From Sphingobium nicotianae (GTDB taxonomy: Bacteria; Pseudomonadota; Alphaproteobacteria; Sphingomonadales; Sphingomonadaceae): a stretch of DNA of 64,000 nucleotides. The stretch covers positions 237,378 to 301,377 of the forward strand of contig NZ_JAHGAW010000006.1 of assembly GCF_018603885.1 (NCBI RefSeq), read 5' to 3'. Position 1 is the first letter of the stretch; each line of letters begins with the position of its first letter. A program made the position numbers and the translations under genes. This document shows, piece after piece, positions 17,126-23,771 of the stretch. Under the pieces are notes generated by a model. That model had not been told where the DNA came from, did not search any database, and saw only the letters and a program-made list of their open reading frames with translations.

Positions 17126-17881
17126 TCAGTCGTCCCGATCCTCGCCCTGTCTTTCGCCTTCACCTTTTCCTTCGCCTTCGCCTTCCGGGGAACGATGGCA
17201 ACGGACGCAGTTCTCGACGTTGCGGATGCCTTCTTCGGCGTGCTCGGCGATGATCCGCCCGGGTTGATGCTCGTGACAGCCGTAGCAGGTGTAGCGTTTG
17301 AACTGATTGCCGATGTGGCACGTCGTGCAGGCCACATTGTGATGGGCATCGAGCCGGAAGAACCGATCATGCGCGAAATTGGCCGGTGTCCATCCGCTCG
17401 TCGCGTGGCACTGCGCGCAGCCGCCGGTGATGGTGGCGTGAAGGCTGTCCCTGGGCTTGGCATGGCACGCGGTGCACTGTGCGGCGATCGCCGGCTTGAG
17501 CAGCTCGTGCGCAAAGCCTTTGGGCTTGCTGCGGGTGAGCGGGATGGCCGCATGATCCGTGTGGCAGGCCATGCAATCGGCCTCGCGCAGCTGGGCGTGG
17601 AACGCGACTTTCGGATGAGTGCTGTGGAGCAGCTGCCCCTTCGTCGTCCTGACCCCGATCTCGGCGGGCCGGTGGCACGCCATGCACCGGGCAGCCGAAG
17701 GCCCGCGCAGGGGCGCATGGCACGCGAAACAATCCTGCTGCAACTCGGCATGCGCGGGGATGAGCGCCCCGGGCGCGATCATCTGGTGCGGATAGATGAA
17801 GAGCAACGCCAGCAGCACGGCCAGTGCGACGGCGATTCCGGCGAGAAGGGCGCGTCCTGTACGAGGGCCGGGGCGCATCAT
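17126..17881 (-). CDS. Membrane-anchored octaheme cytochrome c
   Basis: The 251-aa protein has one N-terminal membrane helix (about residues 10-30) and eight CxxCH haem sites: CFACH, CMACH, CMACH, CTACH, CAQCH, CTTCH, CYGCH and CVRCH. Many further His residues can serve as distal ligands. The layout resembles class III or NapC-associated multihaem carriers. The C-terminus is a Gly/Glu-rich tail. The start is in an ATGA overlap with the membrane cytochrome gene, and the three genes form one electron-transfer operon. The partner oxidant or reductant is not known. Confidence 0.9.
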   Translation of the reverse strand: MMRPGPRTGRALLAGIAVALAVLLALLFIYPHQMIAPGALIPAHAELQQDCFACHAPLRGPSAARCMACHRPAEIGVRTTKGQLLHSTHPKVAFHAQLREADCMACHTDHAAIPLTRSKPKGFAHELLKPAIAAQCTACHAKPRDSLHATITGGCAQCHATSGWTPANFAHDRFFRLDAHHNVACTTCHIGNQFKRYTCYGCHEHQPGRIIAEHAEEGIRNVENCVRCHRSPEGEGEGKGEGERQGEDRDD

Positions 17882-18468
17882 TTCCAGCCCCAGAACAGGC
17901 AGATGGCGATGATGTGAGCCAGGGCCAGCCCGGCAAAGGCCAATGTGATCGGGATGTGGATCACCCGCCACTGCTTGATGATGTCCATCGCCAGGCTGTC
18001 GAGGTGGGTGCGTTCGGCAATGTCCTCAGCCGAGAGGCCCGCATCCGCGAGCGCCCGCCGCCGCTCGGCGAGGCGCTTCTGCGCGCGGCCAAGCAGATAT
18101 TTGCCGGTGAGGCCGCTGGCGACGTTGATGAGCATCGCCGCGATGGCGAGCCAGCCCAGCCATGCGTTGAAATGGATGCCGGCGTGGACGAGCACGAGCA
18201 AAGATCCCATCCATGCCAGCCACTGATGCTCCTTGAGCAACTGCGCCGGTTTTCCCCATGAGATGATCTTGTGCTTGCGCAGCGAGTATCGGGCCGAGAC
18301 CAGGATCAGGACCGTTCCCGGAATTCCCAGATAGCGCCCGATCCAGACGGCGTTGCCGAGGTGCAGCAGCGCATCGAGCAGCAACGCCGCGCCGACCAGA
18401 GCGAGCAGCGATGCGTAAAAGGGCAGGACGTCGCGAGCGATCAGGCTCTGCAACCTGCCCGCCGGCAT
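17878..18468 (-). CDS. Membrane cytochrome b-like protein
   Basis: The 196-aa protein has about four to five membrane helices with His residues that could bind haem: KEHQWLAWMG, VLVHAGIHFNAW and WRVIHIPITLAF, then LALAHIIAI. A charged helix (QKRLAERRRALADAG) lies in the loop between. It is bracketed by cytochrome b561 (1-base overlap, TGATG) and the octaheme c (4-base overlap), so it likely passes electrons between quinone and the multihaem protein. It is not a close match to a named family that I know. Confidence 0.75.
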   Translation of the reverse strand: MPAGRLQSLIARDVLPFYASLLALVGAALLLDALLHLGNAVWIGRYLGIPGTVLILVSARYSLRKHKIISWGKPAQLLKEHQWLAWMGSLLVLVHAGIHFNAWLGWLAIAAMLINVASGLTGKYLLGRAQKRLAERRRALADAGLSAEDIAERTHLDSLAMDIIKQWRVIHIPITLAFAGLALAHIIAICLFWGWK

Positions 18469-19016
18469 CAGCGCCGGCCCGGCAACATTCGCCGCAAGGT
18501 GTCATCCTTGAGGAAATAGTGATGGAAGAGGGCCGCGAGCGCGTGCAGGCCGATCAGGAAATAGCCGATCGTGCCGATCGTCTCGTGCACTTCCTCGACC
18601 TGCTCCGCCAGCGTCTCGCCGGGGCCGACGAGGGCGGGGAGGTGCAGTCCGAAAAAGGGAATGGCCTTGCCCGAGGCGCTCAGGGCGACCCAGCCCAGGA
18701 GGGGCATTGCGACCATGAACGCATAAAGCGCCAAATGCGTGATCCTGGCGAGACGCATCTGCCAGGCCGGCGGTTCCGGCACGATCGGCGGTTCGGTGCT
18801 GACGAAGCGCGCCACGATGCGCACGAGAACCAGGACCAGGACAGCCAGCCCGAGCATGAAATGCCAGGTCTTGAGGCCTTCGCGCAGATCGCTTCCCCTA
18901 GGATAGGTCCCGCGCAGCAGGATGCAGGCATAGACGGCTGCGATCAGCGCCACCATGACCCAGTGGAGGGCGATGGCCAGAGGCGGGAAACGATGCGGGG
19001 CGGCGGTCGAACTCAT
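18468..19016 (-). CDS. Cytochrome b561 (YodB/CybB type)
   Basis: The 182-aa protein has four membrane helices with the family marks RFPPLAIALHWVMVALI (haem His), LKTWHFMLGLAVL and THLALYAFMVAMPLLGW, then VHETIGTIGYFLIGLHALAAL. It would bind two haem b and exchange electrons with ubiquinone in the inner membrane. It is the first gene of the three-gene operon with the membrane cytochrome b and octaheme c. Confidence 0.92.
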   Translation of the reverse strand: MSSTAAPHRFPPLAIALHWVMVALIAAVYACILLRGTYPRGSDLREGLKTWHFMLGLAVLVLVLVRIVARFVSTEPPIVPEPPAWQMRLARITHLALYAFMVAMPLLGWVALSASGKAIPFFGLHLPALVGPGETLAEQVEEVHETIGTIGYFLIGLHALAALFHHYFLKDDTLRRMLPGRR

Positions 19017-19311
19017 TGCGGGCCTCTCATTCGAAGGCGGCTATAGCAGCTAGGCGACATGGAAGGCATTGTCCTGGATCAAGCGGCTCTGCCGATCGCG
19101 CAATCGCGAGAAAACGGGGGGTGTGCTCGTCCGCCCGGAGCTGACACCAAATCAGATGCTGACCTTGCAGGGGACGATGCCCGCCCTTCCGTTGGCAGCA
19201 CTATTCGGATTGGAGAATTTTCTCCATCGTGCAGTTCAAGTCCCTCCGAATACTCCACGCGAAGCTACTGCTTTCAATTCGTTCGCAATGAAGTGCGGAG
19301 GACAGCTTACC

Positions 19312-20190
19312 CTAATTTGTGTTGGGTTTGGTCCATCCTCGATCCGGATACCTACTGTCTGTGACGGGCACGCCATGGCCGACAATTTCGTTGACCGTTT
19401 TCCAATAAATGTCGGCCAACAAATCTTCATCAACTTCGAGGTTGAGCATGTAGGGGCCACGCTTCGGTATCCACCCTTCGAAGCCGCCGTTGGCCAAGTC
19501 GTCGAAGGTGCCTTCGACGTGCCATTTCCGAACCCACCAGGCCCAAAGATCAGCCGCTTGCAGGGACGGACATTTATGGCTGTCCTCGAATACTGGGCGC
19601 TCACCGTAAGCCTTCCGCATCATGTTCGGCCGCGTCGACAGGAAGGTTTCCCATCCGTTGGTAACGATGCCGCTGTCCGAGCGTTTGTCGAATGTGAAGT
19701 TGAAGTTGGCGCCGAGTGCGGAGGCGCCGGTTCTGAAATCGATATCACCCCTCCGGCTCATGATTGCGTCAAGCAAGGAACTGAACGTAATGACAAATGG
19801 GTTTTTCAACGTTGTCCAGTTGAGCGTAAGATTTGGCGCGCTAATTCGGGCCGCTGCAGCTTCGATTTTGTCCATGTGAAGCACAACTGACGCGAGCACC
19901 GGTACATGCTCAGTGATGATGTTGAAAAATGCGCGCGTTTTCACGTAGCCGTTGTCGCGCTGTGCGAGTTCAACCATATGAAACTCGGGTTGCCCCTTGT
20001 CGTTTACCCCTGCGTAGGGGAGCATCTCGTTCCAACTATTGGCGAACTCAGGCCATGCCGTTTCAGGGGCTAAGGCGCCGGCGAGGACGAACAAGCCATC
20101 TGAGACGCTTTCGTCCATGAAACCTTTCCAGCGCGCCGGCTTCCATTCCCTCCCGCTGAGTGATCCTTTTTCCATCTTCCTAGTGCTCAT
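19312..20190 (-). CDS. DUF3800-family protein (predicted RNase H-like fold)
   Basis: The 292-aa protein starts at ATG 20190 after GAGG. The DUF3800 marks are the N-terminal FMDESVSDGLFVLAGAL (acidic DES) and the C-terminal HKCPSLQAADLWAWW with an Asp. DUF3800 proteins are thought to have an RNase H-like nuclease fold and are frequent in phage and defence islands; activity is unproven. A longer frame to 20310 exists, but its first residues lie in the tRNA-like att copy and are not conserved. The codon use is less GC-rich than the cytochrome operon beside it, which suggests transfer. The 19017-19311 gap holds no gene I can support. Confidence 0.8.
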   Translation of the reverse strand: MSTRKMEKGSLSGREWKPARWKGFMDESVSDGLFVLAGALAPETAWPEFANSWNEMLPYAGVNDKGQPEFHMVELAQRDNGYVKTRAFFNIITEHVPVLASVVLHMDKIEAAAARISAPNLTLNWTTLKNPFVITFSSLLDAIMSRRGDIDFRTGASALGANFNFTFDKRSDSGIVTNGWETFLSTRPNMMRKAYGERPVFEDSHKCPSLQAADLWAWWVRKWHVEGTFDDLANGGFEGWIPKRGPYMLNLEVDEDLLADIYWKTVNEIVGHGVPVTDSRYPDRGWTKPNTN

Positions 20191-20282
20191 ATCTCGGCCT
20201 CGATTTAGGTAAATCCAGCCTTTTCCACCATAACTTGAGGTGGGTTTCACAGCGATTCGAGATGGCGCACTTACAACGAAAC

Positions 20283-20302
20283 TGGAGCGGGTGAGGGGAT
20301 TC
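20283..20302. other. Possible attachment site, imperfect copy of the tRNA-Gly 3' end
   Basis: TGGAGCGGGTGA at 20283-20294 equals the complement of the last 12 bases of the tRNA-Gly gene (29631-29642 on the plus strand). With two mismatches the match extends to 20 bases. Same orientation as the tRNA end, 9.35 kb away, as expected for attL/attR of a tRNA-integrated island. Confidence 0.5.
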
Positions 20303-20402
20303 CACTCCACTAGCTGCCTATTCTAGAAACGGCAGAAAACCGTGGTTTCTACGTTGTGTGAGACGGGTTGTATCCTGCTGTGTGAGAAGGTCAAGACGAT
20401 CC

Positions 20403-21152
20403 TCATATGGCCACTCTAGCCTGGAGGGCAGTCGGCAGCATCCTTAGATTTTCTTTGATCTGCCGGGCGAGCGTTTTGATGTCTAGACTGCTCAGTTTGC
20501 TTAGTTCGGGAAGGCAATCATAGGCTTGCCATGGCATAAGTGGCTGGTCGCCATCCCGCGCAAACGGAGCATCGGTTTCCGTAAGCAGGCGGTCGAAGGG
20601 CATCATGGAAGTGAGCTCACGCCCTCTTTGCGATCTGAGCATCGCTGGCCCAACAGAGAACCAGCATCCCAAATTTTTGGCTCGTTCCAACTCACGGGCG
20701 CTGCCGCTGAACCAATGCAGAATGGGCACGCCAGCGTGTGGATGGCTCTCCAGCGCGTCCAGGACAAGAGACGCCGCGCCCCGCGAGTGAATGGTCATAA
20801 TCCGACCGCCATGGACCGAACAGGCCCCTAGGATCCTGTTGAACACCTCACGCTGGATGCTCAGCGCATCTCGATGCGCGGGACTGCCGTCGAGGCCTAT
20901 CTCACCGACGTATCGCGCCTCGGGCAGAAGCCCGCAAAGAAGCGCGACCTCGGCATGGCGCTGCGCCACCACCTCGGGATGCAAACCGAGCGCCACCCGC
21001 ACCCGCTTTCGGTCTCCGACCAGTTTCCTCGTCCCGCGCCACGCCTTGGGCGTCGTCGTCACCGCCAGCACATAAGTCTTGTGCGAATCGACCTCCTCTA
21101 GAATCTTGGTCGGGTCGGGATACAGGTCGATGTGGCAGTGAAAGTCGATCAA
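20403..21152 (-). CDS. qatD: TatD-family DNase, QatD-like
   Basis: The 249-aa protein has the TatD metal-dependent hydrolase marks: DFHCHIDLY (HxH), LGLHPEVV, YVGEIGLDGS, IHSRGA, LHWFSGS and TETDAPFA. The Qat anti-phage system (QatABCD) ends with a TatD-like QatD directly after a QueC-like QatC, and here the two genes overlap as ATGA at 21149-21152. The name is therefore based on context. A free-standing TatD housekeeping nuclease is less likely, because the only partner is the QueC-like gene. QatA and QatB are not present in the window. Confidence 0.75.
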   Translation of the reverse strand: MIDFHCHIDLYPDPTKILEEVDSHKTYVLAVTTTPKAWRGTRKLVGDRKRVRVALGLHPEVVAQRHAEVALLCGLLPEARYVGEIGLDGSPAHRDALSIQREVFNRILGACSVHGGRIMTIHSRGAASLVLDALESHPHAGVPILHWFSGSARELERAKNLGCWFSVGPAMLRSQRGRELTSMMPFDRLLTETDAPFARDGDQPLMPWQAYDCLPELSKLSSLDIKTLARQIKENLRMLPTALQARVAI

Positions 21153-22498
21153 GGGATCCTCAGCTTTGCATGCAGGGCGGCAAGTTCCGCAATGCCATTC
21201 TGCACGACCTGCCGATAGGGGCCGGGATTACCGAGCAGCTGCCGATTCATGGATCCGCCGATTAACGCGTCAAGTCCCCGGAGGCGGACGGTCTCGATCG
21301 CAATCGCCACGGAGCGCACGTCGTCAAAACGTGCGTGGCGCACATCGTCTTGGCCCAGCGGTCCGTATTTGTAACCACCGTGCGTGGTGTCCGGACGACC
21401 CCAGGCGAGATAGGCACCGCGCCGGACCTGGCATGGCACGCAGCGCCCGCAGTGCTGAAAGCCAGTGCGGGAGTATCGCCCGCAGCTTGTCGAGCGGTCG
21501 ACAAGCTTTGCCAGCAGGGCGGGATCGGTGCATCCCCGTAACATCTCACCCTTGGTCTTATGCTCGTAGGGGTTGTTAATACGGACCCGCAGTCCTGCAT
21601 CGTCAAGCGCCTCCTGGATTAGGCGCAGGAAGAACGGATGCGTCGTGCGGGTGCTGAGGGATCCTGTGCGTAGCGGGGTCAGCGGCACGTTCTGACTGAT
21701 GAAACCGTTTTCTGGAACGCGCAGTTCAACGAGGGCGCCGTCCGCGTGCCGCTGGAGACAGCTGGCGGCGAGGACGCCGAAGCCGAGGAAGGCGATTGAT
21801 CTGGCCCGCTGCGATCGTTCGGATGCGTGGGGAGGTCGGGCATGATGATTGAGCTGCAGGTGACGGCTGCCAGGTGCTATGCTCGAGGCGAACAGTTTTT
21901 GGTCCTGCGTGTCGCCCTTCGCCATCTGGCTAACCAGCAAAGGGTTCAGACCCTCGCCAACCACGTCGATCGCACCTATTAGGCTGTCCATGCCGCCAGA
22001 GAGGAGGCAGACCATGTCCTCGGCGCGTGGACTGGCACCGGTTCGCGGAGAAGGTGCACCACCGCCACCGATGAAGCGAATCTCCCAGATGTCTCCGGAC
22101 AGGAAGCGCAGTGCCTGCGTCAGGCGGGTGGCCTGCGTGTTCCAGAAGTCGGGCGCTGCGACGGCCACCGTCAGCTCGATCTGACGCGTCCAGCCATCGG
22201 GACTGCGCTCGCGCGAAACCGCCTCGTCGGCCGCGACGACGGCCATAGCCAACGAGGCGAAGTCCCATGCCTGCCCGGACGGGGAGAGGCCGAGCTTCCG
22301 CAAGCGACGCGGGACGAGGTCTCCTACGCGACCGCGCCCTCTGATCCGAGAGTTGGCGTAGATGTCGAACCTGGTGTCGGTGCCCGGAACGTCCGGCAGG
22401 TCTTGGGGAAGGCAAGCGATCCTCGTCACAGTCCACCGTCCTCCTCGAAGACATCGAACGCGGACTGCCGCGACTTGCTCGCCGATATGGATGTGCAT
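21149..22498 (-). CDS. qatC: QueC-like protein, QatC-like
   Basis: The 449-aa protein has the PP-loop signature CLLSGGMDSLIGAID at about residue 186, and a C-terminal zinc cluster CGRYSRTGFQHCGRCVPCQ, as in 7-cyano-7-deazaguanine synthase QueC. It is about twice the length of QueC; the extra N-terminal half matches the layout of QatC from the Qat defence system. It may modify a 7-deazaguanine-like group or a partner protein; this is inference. It is coupled to the TatD-like gene after it. Its start lies inside a divergent gene (22487), which is unusual. Confidence 0.78.
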   Translation of the reverse strand: MHIHIGEQVAAVRVRCLRGGRWTVTRIACLPQDLPDVPGTDTRFDIYANSRIRGRGRVGDLVPRRLRKLGLSPSGQAWDFASLAMAVVAADEAVSRERSPDGWTRQIELTVAVAAPDFWNTQATRLTQALRFLSGDIWEIRFIGGGGAPSPRTGASPRAEDMVCLLSGGMDSLIGAIDVVGEGLNPLLVSQMAKGDTQDQKLFASSIAPGSRHLQLNHHARPPHASERSQRARSIAFLGFGVLAASCLQRHADGALVELRVPENGFISQNVPLTPLRTGSLSTRTTHPFFLRLIQEALDDAGLRVRINNPYEHKTKGEMLRGCTDPALLAKLVDRSTSCGRYSRTGFQHCGRCVPCQVRRGAYLAWGRPDTTHGGYKYGPLGQDDVRHARFDDVRSVAIAIETVRLRGLDALIGGSMNRQLLGNPGPYRQVVQNGIAELAALHAKLRIP

Positions 22499-23452
22499 GG
22501 CTGGCTGGGCGCTGACGCCGCCAGTGCGCCGGCTGTCGATGCACTGGACGACGATGCCCTGCTTGCTGAATTGGGCATGGATGAACCTGCCTTCACCGAC
22601 ATCACCCAGCTGCGTAATGTCCGCTCGAACGTCGAGCGGCAGGCCGCAGAAGACATAGCCACCGCCAAGCGGTGTGAGGATTTCGCGACGTTCAAGCCGC
22701 TATTCGACCAAGTCCAGGCCGATCTTGAAGCGGGGGTGCGAACGACCATTCCGTTCGTGAAGGATGCCGGCTTTTCCAAGGCCGCCATCCTGGCCGGTGA
22801 ATTCTTCATCGTCAGCGGCCAGATTGCCTATGTCGCCGAAGTCGGCGATCCCATGAAAGCACCGAATGGCGAGGCTGACGCGCGCCTTCGTGTCATTTAT
22901 TCCAACGGCACTGAGAGCGATCTGCTCTTGCGGTCGCTCCAGCGTGCCCTCTACAAGGATGAAGGTGGACGCCGCATCAGTGAGCCGACAGCCGGACCGC
23001 TGTTCGAGGCGGTGGCAACAGATCCCAAGATGGATGAGCCGGAACACTTGCCGACGGGCCTGCTGTATGTCCTGCGCAGCCGCTCTACGCACCCAAACAT
23101 CGCGGCCAATCGCGACCTGATTCACAAGATCGGGATCACCGGCGGCACTGTCGAAGCGCGGATCGCCGGTGCCGCCAATGATCCGACCTATCTCCTCGCC
23201 GACGTCGAGGTGGCAGCGACCTACAAGTTGTTCGACGTTAACCGGCCCAAACTGGAGCGGCTGATCCATAGCGTGCTCAGTGCCGTCCGCTTCGACACCG
23301 CGATCCCCGATCGCTTCGGCACCCCGGTGCGGCCGCGCGAATGGTTTATGGTGCCACTGCCCATCATCGACGAGATTGTTGAGCGCATTGGCGATGGGTC
23401 CATCGTCGGCATGCGTTATGACCCCACCACGGCGTCATTAACGCATAGCTGA
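22487..23452 (+). CDS. GIY-YIG nuclease-family (T5orf172-like) protein
   Basis: The 321-aa protein has in its C-terminal half GLLYVLRSRSTHP, then LIHKIGITGGTVEARIAGA, the GIY-YIG/T5orf172 pattern, followed by ATYKLFDVNRPKLERLIHSVL. The N-terminal half (DITQLRNVRSNVERQAAEDI) is the extension common in this bacterial group. ATG 22487 was taken; the frame is open to 22403. Its 5' end overlaps the 5' end of the divergent qatC-like gene by 12 bases, so one of the two may have lost its natural start by recombination. A nuclease role in DNA processing or defence is likely but unproven. Confidence 0.8.
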   Translation: MDVHGWLGADAASAPAVDALDDDALLAELGMDEPAFTDITQLRNVRSNVERQAAEDIATAKRCEDFATFKPLFDQVQADLEAGVRTTIPFVKDAGFSKAAILAGEFFIVSGQIAYVAEVGDPMKAPNGEADARLRVIYSNGTESDLLLRSLQRALYKDEGGRRISEPTAGPLFEAVATDPKMDEPEHLPTGLLYVLRSRSTHPNIAANRDLIHKIGITGGTVEARIAGAANDPTYLLADVEVAATYKLFDVNRPKLERLIHSVLSAVRFDTAIPDRFGTPVRPREWFMVPLPIIDEIVERIGDGSIVGMRYDPTTASLTHS

Positions 23453-23490
23453 CGTGGTCGTCAGCTAGCAAAGCGCCTGTCTTACGGCTG

Positions 23491-23589
23491 TTCATCCGGC
23501 ATAAAACCCATTTATCCGGAAGAACGGAATGGGCGCGCGTTGTCAGCGTAAATCGCTTTCATCCCGACATAAAATAGATTTATCCGGAA
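23491..23589. repeat. Two direct repeats before the relaxase (possible oriT/iteron region)
   Basis: Units at 23491-23521 and 23558-23589 both read TTCATCC, then CATAAAA, then TTTATCCGGAA, with a 67-base period. Each has a short TCCGG/CCGGA inversion. They lie in the 319-base gap before the relaxase frame, which otherwise shows no gene. Confidence 0.5.
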
Positions 23590-23771
23590 AATCGCAAATG
23601 TCTGCCAGAACCATAATTCATCGCTACTGAATGGGCAGGCAGAATAAGGCGCACTACCACAAAGTTGGCGAGGCCACCTTTGTCCGCGCGGCGAATTCTC
23701 ATTCGAATGAGGGTTTACGATCTTCTGCAGCATAGTGATCTTCACTTTGCTCAAACTAATTTTGAAAAAAT

